Positions 55,193-62,945 of a stretch of DNA of 64,000 nucleotides are shown here, in pieces. A model generated the notes under the pieces. That model did not search any database. It saw only the letters and a program-made list of their open reading frames with translations, and was not told the DNA's origin. How positions within the stretch are numbered: the stretch's first letter is position 1; every line of letters begins with the position of its first letter. The position numbers and the translations under genes were made by a program. Origin of the DNA: Paenibacillus mellifer (GTDB taxonomy: Bacteria > Bacillota > Bacilli > Paenibacillales > Paenibacillaceae); assembly GCF_023195895.1 (NCBI RefSeq), contig NZ_JALPRK010000019.1, forward strand, positions 1-64,000, given 5' to 3'.

Positions 55193-55948
55193 TTAACGAA
55201 GCAAGGACAATACACCTTGTGGCTGGGAGTTCGCTTGAGACAACATTGCTTGAGAAGCTTGAAGAAGGATGTTGTTCTTAGTAAGAGCAACCATTTCCTT
55301 AGCCATATCCGTATCGCGAATACGGGATTCGGAAGCTGTCAAGTTTTCAATAGTAGTTCCCAAGTTGTTGGAAGTGTACTCAAGACGGTTTTGTTTCGCA
55401 CCCAGAGTACCACGATCTGTTGCAACAGTTTGAATTGCCGTGCTTACAGTAGCCTGTGCTGTATCAGCCAAGCCAGTAAATGTCAATGCAGCAATAGAGA
55501 TCGATCCGCCATTGTCGTCGGTAGTGATATTAACACCACTCTTAATCAAGTTGCCGTTGAACTTCGTATTGTCAACGATGGAAGTAATTTGTGCCTTAAG
55601 ATCGTTCAACTCGGAGTCAATATTTGTTTTGTCAGCAGCTTGATAAGTACCGTTAGATTTTTGAACGTTCAATTCTTTCATACGAACGAGCATAGCACTT
55701 ACTTCGTTCAAAGCACCCTCAGCCGTTTGTACGAAAGAAATACCGTCTTGTGTATTACGTTGCGCTTGTTCCAAGCCACGGATTTGACCACGCATTTTTT
55801 CGGAAATCGATAATCCCGCTGCATCGTCAGCTGCACGGTTAATACGCAGACCGGAAGACAATTTTTCCATGCTCTTACCAGCATTTACGTTGTTCAAGCC
55901 CATGTTGCGGTGTGTGTTCAAAGCATTAATATTGTGGTTGATAATCAT
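55193..55948 (-). CDS. hag: Flagellin
   Basis: Filament subunit. A 251-residue minimal flagellin with conserved D0/D1 ends (IINHNINALNTHRN, KLSSGLRINRAADDAAGLSI; C-terminus MLSQANSQPQGVLSLLR) and a short, Thr/Ser-rich middle (about 125-175), where O-linked glycans usually attach. I chose ATG 55948 with GGAGG 9 nt upstream. It has a sigma-D promoter and a leader with CsrA-type sites. It is the probable substrate of Maf, the island's glycosyltransferases and FliB. Confidence 0.97.
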   Translation of the reverse strand: MIINHNINALNTHRNMGLNNVNAGKSMEKLSSGLRINRAADDAAGLSISEKMRGQIRGLEQAQRNTQDGISFVQTAEGALNEVSAMLVRMKELNVQKSNGTYQAADKTNIDSELNDLKAQITSIVDNTKFNGNLIKSGVNITTDDNGGSISIAALTFTGLADTAQATVSTAIQTVATDRGTLGAKQNRLEYTSNNLGTTIENLTASESRIRDTDMAKEMVALTKNNILLQASQAMLSQANSQPQGVLSLLR

Positions 55949-55957
55949 TTTATTTTT

Positions 55958-55992
55958 CCTCCCTGAAATTGGTTTATCCCACATCCATGTGG
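55958..55992 (-). promoter_or_regulatory. CsrA-binding sites in hag leader
   Basis: On the minus strand a hairpin CCACA-TGGA-TGTGG (55979-55992) presents GGA in its tetraloop. ACAUGGAUGU matches the CsrA consensus ACARGGAUGU except at one base. A second GGA lies in the hag Shine-Dalgarno region (GGGAGG, 55958-55964). The two-site arrangement is that of B. subtilis hag, where CsrA blocks translation until FliW removes it. Confidence 0.8.
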
Positions 55993-56037
55993 TGATCGGT
56001 TATAAGGTCGGCCGCCCATTTAACCGTTCTAAATTGT

Positions 56038-56065
56038 TTATCGGTAGTCCATTTGAAATTATTTA
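56038..56065 (-). promoter_or_regulatory. Sigma-D promoter of hag
   Basis: Minus strand TAAA (56062-56065), 16-bp spacer, ACCGATAA (56038-56045), about 90 nt before the hag start. Confidence 0.75.
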
Positions 56066-56093
56066 GAGCAAAATAATAATTTTAATAATTTTT

Positions 56094-56936
56094 CTATAAA
56101 TCTAGCGCCTTCTCGATAATTTGCAACGCGACTGAATCAACATCTTCATCGAACTTTCTGGCAAATAAAGCATCACTACTGAATAAATATGTTAAATAAG
56201 CAACCGTTAATGTTGCTGGTCGTTGAATCGCACTATGGTGGAGTTCCATATCAAAATACCTATAGCACTTGTTTATATGCGTAGCCTTAAATTGACTATT
56301 CAAGAGCAAAGTTTGAAAAAATGCTTCGTCTGGGATCAATGTATATCGAAAATAATCCTGCATTTCAAAGGATAAATAGGAAGTCGCCGCATATTCTGCA
56401 AAAGCTCGAGTAATCATCTTCCATTGGGAACCATAGTAAGGTTTAACTTGAGGTTGAAAATAACTCTCAAAAGGTTTTCTTTCTCCTAAGTTTAATAATT
56501 TTCCGCCATCCTCAATATGATAATGTCCCTGTGTCACTTGTTTTTGATTCGGGATTTCGCTCATTAATCTAGCATCTATATAATTCAAGTCCTTGCCGGC
56601 CAAGAAATCTCTTACTTGTTCTTGCTTTACTAATGGGAAGTCTTGTCCGCTTAAATTAATGTAATATTCCCATTCTTGATCCCAATTCAACAAATAATTT
56701 ATTGCATCAAGTTCGGCCTGAACCAAGGACCAACCTCCCCATGATAAAAACCTTGAAGGGAGTGTTCTTATATTGTCATTACTGCGAGTTAGATTTTCGG
56801 CTAATTCAAGCAATTCATCATTTGCTCCAGAATCAATATGAATTAGGTATATATTTTCCGCCGAATAAATTGCATTAAGTAATCTTAAAAGCATATTAGG
56901 TTTCTGATGTGCCATGATAAAATAAGCAATTTTCAT
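56094..56936 (-). CDS. GT14 (Core-2/I-branching-like) glycosyltransferase
   Basis: A 280-residue beta-1,6-N-acetylglucosaminyltransferase-like protein of the GT14 Branch family. YFIMAHQKPNMLLRLLNAI opens it, IYLIHIDSGAN follows, then YINLSGQDFPLVKQEQV and GSQWKMITRAFAEY, ending with DEAFFQTLLLNS. It lies between csrA and hag, where B. subtilis has no gene, so it probably acts on flagellin or its glycan. GAAGGGG lies 7 nt before ATG; it follows csrA by 15 nt. Confidence 0.82.
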   Translation of the reverse strand: MKIAYFIMAHQKPNMLLRLLNAIYSAENIYLIHIDSGANDELLELAENLTRSNDNIRTLPSRFLSWGGWSLVQAELDAINYLLNWDQEWEYYINLSGQDFPLVKQEQVRDFLAGKDLNYIDARLMSEIPNQKQVTQGHYHIEDGGKLLNLGERKPFESYFQPQVKPYYGSQWKMITRAFAEYAATSYLSFEMQDYFRYTLIPDEAFFQTLLLNSQFKATHINKCYRYFDMELHHSAIQRPATLTVAYLTYLFSSDALFARKFDEDVDSVALQIIEKALDL

Positions 56937-56951
56937 ATTTTTACCCCTTCG

Positions 56952-57179
56952 TTAGCTGTTTTTCCAATTGTTTAATTTCTGTATGAGCGCTTTGCGATCA
57001 CTAGAGGCTTCCCTATTGCTATTCAAAATAGCGTCAAATATCTCCTTACGATGAATCTCAACATCACAGGGGGCCTGAATTCCAATTTTAACAGTATCGC
57101 CTTCCGTCTCCAGGATAACAACCTCTATCGTATCTGAAATTATGATTGATTCCCCTTTTTTACGGCTAAGTACTAGCAT
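56952..57179 (-). CDS. csrA: Carbon storage regulator / translational repressor CsrA
   Basis: A 75-residue RNA-binding dimer. LVLSRKKGESIII and VKIGIQAPCDVEIHRKEIFD are canonical, with the Arg in HRKEI that contacts GGA. It represses hag translation; FliW antagonises it. Overlaps fliW by 7 nt. The C-terminal helix is longer than in gammaproteobacteria, as in FliW-controlled CsrA. Confidence 0.96.
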   Translation of the reverse strand: MLVLSRKKGESIIISDTIEVVILETEGDTVKIGIQAPCDVEIHRKEIFDAILNSNREASSDRKALIQKLNNWKNS

Positions 57180-57616
57180 GACGCCCCACCGCCTGTGGTT
57201 TTATTGTTTGGCAATAGTGAGTGTTTAGAAGTATATTCCGTTTTATTCAAAACTATTTGTTTCCCAATATGTTCCTTTACATTAAATACTAGTGGCGCTA
57301 AAAGGTTTGCTGTTACTTGTGACAATTCCTTTCCCCACGTAACAATGCTCCGAATTGCCACCTCTGTCTGGTCTGTGATTTTTAGTTCCTCAAGATCAAT
57401 CGCGCTCAATTCAAACTCATATTCTTTAAAAAACAAAAAAGGATTTACAATAATAAACGCCAAATTCTCATTTTCAATTGATTGCAGAAACGAGAAATGT
57501 TCATCATGTTGTTGTATTGAAAATTTAGTGTACTCCTCAAATCCTGGAATCCCCCTCTTAAAAGTAAAAAAAACACCTGTGTTTACAACAATTTCATTAT
57601 CCGAATGATTAATCAT
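57173..57616 (-). CDS. fliW: Flagellar assembly factor FliW
   Basis: Binds either flagellin or CsrA, and so senses free flagellin. 147 residues. FTFKRGIPGFEEYTKF near the N-terminus and LAFIIVNPFLFFKEYEFEL are family motifs, and TANLLAPLVFNVKEHIGKQIV closes the barrel. AGGAGG lies before ATG. A strong hairpin terminator lies only 19 nt upstream. Confidence 0.95.
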   Translation of the reverse strand: MINHSDNEIVVNTGVFFTFKRGIPGFEEYTKFSIQQHDEHFSFLQSIENENLAFIIVNPFLFFKEYEFELSAIDLEELKITDQTEVAIRSIVTWGKELSQVTANLLAPLVFNVKEHIGKQIVLNKTEYTSKHSLLPNNKTTGGGASC

Positions 57617-57634
57617 ATTTTGAACCTCCTAGTA

Positions 57635-57669
57635 CTAAAAAAGCTATGAACTGCCTCAGTTCATAGCTT
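57635..57669 (-). terminator. Intrinsic terminator after flgL
   Basis: A 13-bp perfect stem AAGCTATGAACTG / CAGTTCATAGCTT with a 3-nt loop, followed by TTTTTAG, 33 nt after the flgL stop and 19 nt before the fliW start. A TATAAT lies just upstream of the stem (57672-57677). Confidence 0.88.
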
Positions 57670-57702
57670 AATTATATGGTATTATCTATCAAACATAATA
57701 AT

Positions 57703-58608
57703 TTAACGAATAAAATCAACTAACGTTGGAGAAATAATCTTGGCTCCGGCAGATAAAGACGCCTGATAAATATTCGATTGAATATTAGTTTGGATCATAA
57801 CTTCCGCAATATCAGCATCTTCCGTTTTAGACTGCAATTGAGTAAGACTATAATTCTCATTACTAAGTCGGTTTTGCATCAATTCAACACGATTAGTTCT
57901 GGCTCCCGTCTCAGCGTGTACAGAAACCATTGTATTTAATCTTGATTCAATATTAGGAATTTCTTTAGAGATATCATCAAATCTACTATTCTTCATTGCA
58001 ACAGAAAGTTTATCGATAATGTTAAAGACATTATCCGTTCCATTCTTACCGCCAAAGAAGTCATTACCGGCAGTATTAATTTGAAAAGTTACTCCCTGAC
58101 CAACCGTGTATTCTACTGCACCCGGGTCAGTTTCAACCCCGGCAAAGGAATCCGGATTACTAGAATCGTACGGTTTAATATTGTAGGTTTGTCCATTAAA
58201 GATATATTTCCCGTTGATTTGCGTATTTCCAAGATCTCCAAGCTGTTTTTTAAGTTCCAGAATCTCGGATTTAATGCTGTCCAAAGCACTTTGTGGATTA
58301 GTACCATTACTTGCCTGAACGGTAAGTTCCTTAAGGCGATTCATCACATCTTCTGCCTGTGACATTACCGAATCCGTCGTATCCAACCAGCCCAATGCTG
58401 TGTCGACATTCCGACCGTATTGGTCATTCGCAGATAATTCAGAACGATAGCGAAGGGCATAAGTCACCCCTACCGGGTCATCAGAGGGTTTGTTTAGTTT
58501 TCGACCAGTAGACTGCTGGTTTTGCAAGTCAGCCATTTTGTTTAGGTTGCGATTCAGGTTGCGAAGCACCTGGTTGCTCATCATATTGGATGTGACGCGT
58601 AAAGCCAT
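57703..58608 (-). CDS. flgL: Flagellar hook-filament junction protein FlgL
   Basis: A 301-residue flagellin-like junction protein (HAP3). MMSNQVLRNLNRNLNKM and GRKLNKPSDDPVGVTYALR are the N-terminal motifs, and the C-terminus KTEDADIAEVMIQTNIQSN is the D0 helix. AAGGAGG lies 9 nt before ATG. Last of flgM-flgN-flgK-flgL before a terminator. Confidence 0.96.
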   Translation of the reverse strand: MALRVTSNMMSNQVLRNLNRNLNKMADLQNQQSTGRKLNKPSDDPVGVTYALRYRSELSANDQYGRNVDTALGWLDTTDSVMSQAEDVMNRLKELTVQASNGTNPQSALDSIKSEILELKKQLGDLGNTQINGKYIFNGQTYNIKPYDSSNPDSFAGVETDPGAVEYTVGQGVTFQINTAGNDFFGGKNGTDNVFNIIDKLSVAMKNSRFDDISKEIPNIESRLNTMVSVHAETGARTNRVELMQNRLSNENYSLTQLQSKTEDADIAEVMIQTNIQSNIYQASLSAGAKIISPTLVDFIR

Positions 58609-58674
58609 TGATTCAACCTCCTTAGCTTGCGGAACATGTTAGGTTTGAATACCTTCAAAAATCATTTATATTGT

Positions 58675-60231
58675 TTAACGTCCAACCACGCCGGTACCGT
58701 TAATCAGCTTGTTCAGCACTTCATCGAAGGTAGTCATGAAGCGTGCAGCCGCAGAGTAGGCGTGTTGGAACATCATCATGTTCGACATTTCCTCGTCGAG
58801 CGATACGCCGCTGACCGATTGGCGTTTGGCGTTTACCTGGTCGGTTAGGATCAGGGCGTTGTCGGCCTGCCGTTTGGCTTCATTGGCTTGTACGCCGACC
58901 TGGCCGACGATGGCCTTGAAGTAATCGTCAATCGTAGACGTTGCCGTTTGGCCGCCGCCGAAGGTGAACTTCACGTCCTTGAGATCGGCCATGATCAGCG
59001 CCAGACCGTTGTTCCCTTTGACGACCGTTTCCGTGGTGCCGGAGCCGGTCGTTCTCAGCGAGGTCGCAATCAAGCTGGGATCGTCCAAAATGGCCTGGCT
59101 CATGGTAATGTTGCCAGCCGTGATCGTCGTTCCGCCGTCTTTGGCGGCAAAGAAATCTCCGCCCGGGACAGGGGCTCCGTCATTCGCGCTGTAGCCGAGC
59201 TTGTGCAGGGCGTTAATGCCTTTAATTGTCACAGTCAGGTCTGTAGCCAGTGTTCGGGTAGGCCCCGAGAAGGTTTGATTCCCGATGACCGTACCTTCCG
59301 GCAAAATCGCCCCAGCCGGGATCGTTACGGTAATATCCCCATTGACCAACGTATTGGCAAATTGATCAAGCTGGTTCTGATAATCCCGTACATAAGTGTC
59401 GCGGGAATAGATCATTCCATAGATCTCGCCGTTGTTTAGTGTTCCTGCAGCATAGGCATTCTGCAAAAAGTCAGCCGTGATTGGCGTCGGGTTCTCACCC
59501 GCAACCAGCACTTGTCCGCCCATGGTAATTTGATAGCCTTCCGGAAGCTCGGTCACCTCGACATTGACCAGGTTGGACAGTTGATCCGTCAGCAAATCCC
59601 GTTGGTCCCGAAGGTCGTTTGCCTTATCGCCCAAGCTTTCGATCCGGGTGATCTGACGGTTCAGGTCAGCGATCGAAGAGAGGATCGAGTTCATATCCGA
59701 CGCGTTCACAGCGACGTTGTTCGTCAAGTCGGAATTCAAATCGCTAAGCTGTTTGCTGGTATGGTTCAATGCATCCGTCAGAGCGAGGGTCGTTTCCTTG
59801 ACGATTTTCCGGTTCGTGATGTTCTCAGGGTCCTTACTCAAGTCGGACCATGCTTTCCAGAAATTATTTACGAGTGCGCTGATTCCGGTATCGGAAGGCT
59901 CGTTAATAATCGTTTGCAGCTTATCGAGCGTATCGTATTGGATATTCCAAGCGCCAAGCGATTTATTTTCATTGCGGAATTGCTCATCCAAGAACTGTTC
60001 CCGGATCCGTTCAACCGAAACGACTTCCACCCCGGTTCCCAATTGCCCCGGATTTACAGAACGGTTGATTCCGTAAGCTTCCAAAGGACGGGCCGCGCTC
60101 ATTTTCACCGTTTGCCGGGAATAACCGTCCGTGTTGGCGTTCGCGATATTATGGCCGGTTGTATTTAGAGCCATCGTCTGTGTAAACAAGCTTCGCTTCG
60201 CGGTTTCGAGCGAATGGAATGTCGATGTCAT
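58675..60231 (-). CDS. flgK: Flagellar hook-filament junction protein FlgK
   Basis: A 518-residue HAP1 protein. ALNTTGHNIANANTDGYSRQ is the flagellar rod/hook signature, and the C-terminal SGVSLDEEMSNMMMFQHAYS is conserved. More GC-rich than fliW to hag. AAGGAGG lies 6 nt before ATG. Confidence 0.97.
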   Translation of the reverse strand: MTSTFHSLETAKRSLFTQTMALNTTGHNIANANTDGYSRQTVKMSAARPLEAYGINRSVNPGQLGTGVEVVSVERIREQFLDEQFRNENKSLGAWNIQYDTLDKLQTIINEPSDTGISALVNNFWKAWSDLSKDPENITNRKIVKETTLALTDALNHTSKQLSDLNSDLTNNVAVNASDMNSILSSIADLNRQITRIESLGDKANDLRDQRDLLTDQLSNLVNVEVTELPEGYQITMGGQVLVAGENPTPITADFLQNAYAAGTLNNGEIYGMIYSRDTYVRDYQNQLDQFANTLVNGDITVTIPAGAILPEGTVIGNQTFSGPTRTLATDLTVTIKGINALHKLGYSANDGAPVPGGDFFAAKDGGTTITAGNITMSQAILDDPSLIATSLRTTGSGTTETVVKGNNGLALIMADLKDVKFTFGGGQTATSTIDDYFKAIVGQVGVQANEAKRQADNALILTDQVNAKRQSVSGVSLDEEMSNMMMFQHAYSAAARFMTTFDEVLNKLINGTGVVGR

Positions 60232-60255
60232 AAGTTCCTCCTTGTCGGCTTACTG

Positions 60256-60756
60256 TTAAGCCCGAGCATCAAAAAAGCCCGGCCCCTTGGAGCCTGTCGG
60301 TTTATCTGTCGGCGGTTTGTAGGTTGCCTCCTGCATCGGCGAAGCCCCTAACAAATCCATCGAATAATTGACGAATGCGAGCGACTGCTCGATCAACTTC
60401 TGATTCAAATCATTAATGAACTTCAACTCATTTAGCGTCTTGGATAACGCCTCTTGGGTATGCAGCAACGCCTTCTTCTCCTCCGGATCAAACACAAGCC
60501 GAGCCAACTCCGTAATCGTTAGACTGAGCGCCGACTTAATTCCCTTCTCCTGCAGAAAAACTTGACAGGCGGCTACCCGTTCTTCCTCCAAAGCGGCAAT
60601 CCGCTTCATCATCCGGGACTCCTGATTCATGATTTGAATCAAGGACTCGATGTCGTCCTTCATGATGGCTTCCTTCTTGGCCTGTCCCGACGCTAACATG
60701 GTTTGATGGACATCAACCTGTTGATTCAACGCATTAATCAGTCGTTGTATAGCCAT
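60256..60756 (-). CDS. flgN: FlgN family export chaperone
   Basis: A 166-residue helical protein. The family pattern is visible (QVDVHQTMLASGQAKKEAIM; EALSKTLNELKFINDLNQKL). It carries FlgK and FlgL to the export gate. Position between flgM and flgK supports this. AGGGGG lies 5 nt before ATG. Confidence 0.88.
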   Translation of the reverse strand: MAIQRLINALNQQVDVHQTMLASGQAKKEAIMKDDIESLIQIMNQESRMMKRIAALEEERVAACQVFLQEKGIKSALSLTITELARLVFDPEEKKALLHTQEALSKTLNELKFINDLNQKLIEQSLAFVNYSMDLLGASPMQEATYKPPTDKPTGSKGPGFFDARA

Positions 60757-60765
60757 AGCCGCCCC

Positions 60766-61053
60766 CTATTTCTCGTTCAGAAAAGACTTGAAGTACGGAG
60801 CAAGCTTGTCAGCAATTTTGCCCGTTTCCACATGATAGGTACCTGAGGTGACTTGCGACTTCAAATCCTCTATCCGCTCAGCTCGCTCGGGATTAAATCC
60901 AACCTCCTGCGCTTTAAGCAATTCCTTGGCTTCCGCCGAAATGGACACTTCGTCCTTGCGGCGAGCTTTGCTGTCTGTATCTTTACGTTGTGATTCAATT
61001 TGACGTTGATAATTATTGATGGCTCCAACCCGTCCGGTTTCATTAATTTTCAT
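60766..61053 (-). CDS. flgM: Anti-sigma-D factor FlgM
   Basis: Holds SigD inactive until the hook is complete. 95 residues; MKINETGRVGAINNYQRQ opens it and DEVSISAEAKELLKAQE is the conserved C-terminal region, followed by SGTYHVETGKIADKLAP. I chose ATG 61053 with AAGG about 8 nt upstream; a GTG 9 nt earlier lies too close to the ribosome site. Preceded by a sigma-D promoter nested in a terminator. Confidence 0.94.
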   Translation of the reverse strand: MKINETGRVGAINNYQRQIESQRKDTDSKARRKDEVSISAEAKELLKAQEVGFNPERAERIEDLKSQVTSGTYHVETGKIADKLAPYFKSFLNEK

Positions 61054-61077
61054 GGGCTCCACCTTCCTTCCAAATAG

Positions 61078-61110
61078 AAAAAGCCGATAATCTTTAATAA
61101 GTTTATCGGC
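61078..61110 (-). terminator. Terminator of comF-yvyF operon
   Basis: Stem GCCGATAA (61103-61110) / TTATCGGC (61083-61090) with a 12-nt loop, followed by TTTTT on the minus strand, 25 nt before flgM. Its left arm is also the flgM sigma-D -10 element. Confidence 0.82.
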
Positions 61111-61129
61111 GGCTTTGAAATCATTTTTA
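61103..61129 (-). promoter_or_regulatory. Sigma-D promoter of flgM operon
   Basis: Minus strand TAAA (61126-61129), 15-bp spacer, GCCGATAA (61103-61110). This matches the sigma-D consensus in both elements and spacing, except for the last base. Transcription should begin inside the terminator loop. Confidence 0.85.
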
Positions 61130-61182
61130 ATAGCGAAGCATTGGATGTTTGAGAATATTATGCCAAAGAATCACGGATTTAG

Positions 61183-61608
61183 TCATTTGGGACTACGGAA
61201 TTTGTCGACGGCGCTATAAGCCCCGCTTCCGGACTTGTCATCCGGTCCTGGCTTCTTCCCGGAATCATCCTTGGCAGCTGCCGCAAGATCACGGGTCAAC
61301 CGGTTACGGCAGGAATCGCACATATTTCCGTCCCGAATCAGCACGCCGCACACCTCGCAGGGGTACATCATATTCGGGTTGTTGGCAACCGAAATACGCC
61401 CCTCCTTAATGAATTTGGTGATTTGTCGGATAGAAACCCCTGTGCCATCGGAGACGTCCTGAATCGTAGCCAGCTTCTCCTCACGCAAGAACTTTAGGCA
61501 TTTCTCGTACTCTTCCTCAATTTCTTTTATACAAGAAGGACAAATGTCTCTGAAATTGTTGGTAAACAATCTCCCGCAGCGTGGACAATTCGCAAGATTC
61601 AACCCCAT
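61183..61608 (-). CDS. yvyF: YvyF-like flagellar region protein (TIGR03826 type)
   Basis: A 141-residue zinc protein. Two Cys pairs (CPRCGRLF ... CPSC and CEVCGVLI ... CDSC) flank a helix-turn-helix-like segment (IQDVSDGTGVSIRQITKFIK) and EGRISVANNPNM. Function unknown; B. subtilis YvyF lies at the same place and affects FlgM or SigD activity in some reports. I chose ATG 61608 with AAAGGA 9 nt upstream. Confidence 0.88.
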   Translation of the reverse strand: MGLNLANCPRCGRLFTNNFRDICPSCIKEIEEEYEKCLKFLREEKLATIQDVSDGTGVSIRQITKFIKEGRISVANNPNMMYPCEVCGVLIRDGNMCDSCRNRLTRDLAAAAKDDSGKKPGPDDKSGSGAYSAVDKFRSPK

Positions 61609-61717
61609 GCTCTTACGTCCTTTCGTCAAATCTTCATTTGATGTTAGATTACCTTATTTGAGGGGGGTTCGTCTATATCTTTGTCAACAGAATTGCAGAA
61701 ATTTGTAAGAAATTAGG

Positions 61718-62944
61718 TTAAGACCGGGCCCAGGTCAAGCAATAAATTTCGGCGCTTCGCCCGATTCGGCCGCAGAGTTCATGCAGGACTCGGGAACAGG
61801 CTTCCAGCGTACTTCCCGTCGTATATACGTCATCAACCAGAAGTAGACGCACTGGCTCAGGAGAAGGATCGGGTAGGATTTTGGAAAAAGGATCCGGCTT
61901 CACAGCTTGAGGAAGCCAGGTCACCGACCAAGCGGAGGGGTTACTCCGATTCTGATTCCGTTTCACCGCATCTACTGCTGCTAACAGCTTGTCCGCTGCC
62001 TGGGATGTAGGCTGAAACACATCATGCAGATCGTGCAGGCGTTCCCAGCGGGTTTTGAAGCTTTGTTTTTCGGTATGCCGGGAACGTTCCAGCAGGTTCA
62101 GCAGGGGAATTCGTCCTGCGGACGCAGCCCCATAGGCCAACCGGGCGGCTTGATTAAACCCCCGTTCCTGCATACGGTCTTTACTGACCGGGACGGCGGT
62201 TACGGCATGGAAACGAAAGGAGGTTCCATTGTTGCCATTCCCGTTGCCACTATAGCCGGCTTCATCTAGTTCTTTGATCATCCGCCGGTAAGCCATCCCC
62301 GTCATTCGTGCCAGGACAGCGCCGTACGCCTCATTGCCGCGGTATTTGTATTGCGCGAGCCACTCGCGCATGGCCGGACTGTAGGCGACAGCGCTCCGGT
62401 TCATCACAAAACTGCGGGGGGCTTGACCCAAACGGGTACAGTCCGGGCAGCCGACCTGGCGGCCGCAGAGCCGGCAGCGGGGGCTTTTGATCCAGGGAAT
62501 CGAGATATAGCAAGACATGCAGATTTCCGGGTAACCCCGCACGCGATCAGAAATCGTCTTCCCGCAGGTTAAGCAGGGAATCGCGGGAGGCGCCAACAAT
62601 TGATGCAGCGGGGATAATAAGCTGGTCCAGGTAAAGCTCTTCCCTTCAGAAAAGTTATAAATACTTGAGGACAAGGAAGTTGATAAGAAATCATCCGCAG
62701 AATGGACGCCATTCGCCGTTTGTCCCCCTTTTTTTGCCGAAACAGACTGCCCAGCCTGACGTGCTTGATTCGGGGTGTGCCAACTCTCGGCATAAGCATC
62801 AACATCCACTAGCCCCGGGAAAAACCTGCCGCCGGACCGTACATAGGGACTATGCTGTGGAATCCGGGAACCCATTGCCCGATCCCAATTACGGCCCCTC
62901 GCCCGTGGCTCGCGATTCGCAACACTCAGGGATGACTTCATCAT
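61718..62944 (-). CDS. comFC: ComF family protein with long N-terminal extension
   Basis: A 408-residue phosphoribosyltransferase-fold competence protein. A zinc ribbon at about 125-170 (CLTCG, CMSC, CRLCG, CPDC) is followed by the amidophosphoribosyltransferase-like domain with LLLVDDVYTTGSTLEAC, the PRPP loop. It works with ComFA in DNA uptake or processing. The start is well supported: AAGGAGG lies 9 nt before ATG and just 1 nt after the comFA stop. The first about 120 residues are Ser/Arg/Gly-rich and unlike the usual 230-residue ComFC. Confidence 0.9.
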   Translation of the reverse strand: MMKSSLSVANREPRARGRNWDRAMGSRIPQHSPYVRSGGRFFPGLVDVDAYAESWHTPNQARQAGQSVSAKKGGQTANGVHSADDFLSTSLSSSIYNFSEGKSFTWTSLLSPLHQLLAPPAIPCLTCGKTISDRVRGYPEICMSCYISIPWIKSPRCRLCGRQVGCPDCTRLGQAPRSFVMNRSAVAYSPAMREWLAQYKYRGNEAYGAVLARMTGMAYRRMIKELDEAGYSGNGNGNNGTSFRFHAVTAVPVSKDRMQERGFNQAARLAYGAASAGRIPLLNLLERSRHTEKQSFKTRWERLHDLHDVFQPTSQAADKLLAAVDAVKRNQNRSNPSAWSVTWLPQAVKPDPFSKILPDPSPEPVRLLLVDDVYTTGSTLEACSRVLHELCGRIGRSAEIYCLTWARS

Positions 62945-62945
62945 A

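Noticed and set aside
55066-55290. 75-residue N-terminal extension of FlaG
   Set aside because: It would be encoded by the hag terminator and by the end of hag; the ribosome site supports 55065.
55949-55984. Longer flagellin start at 55984
   Set aside because: The extra residues come from the leader containing the CsrA site; the strong GGAGG points to 55948.
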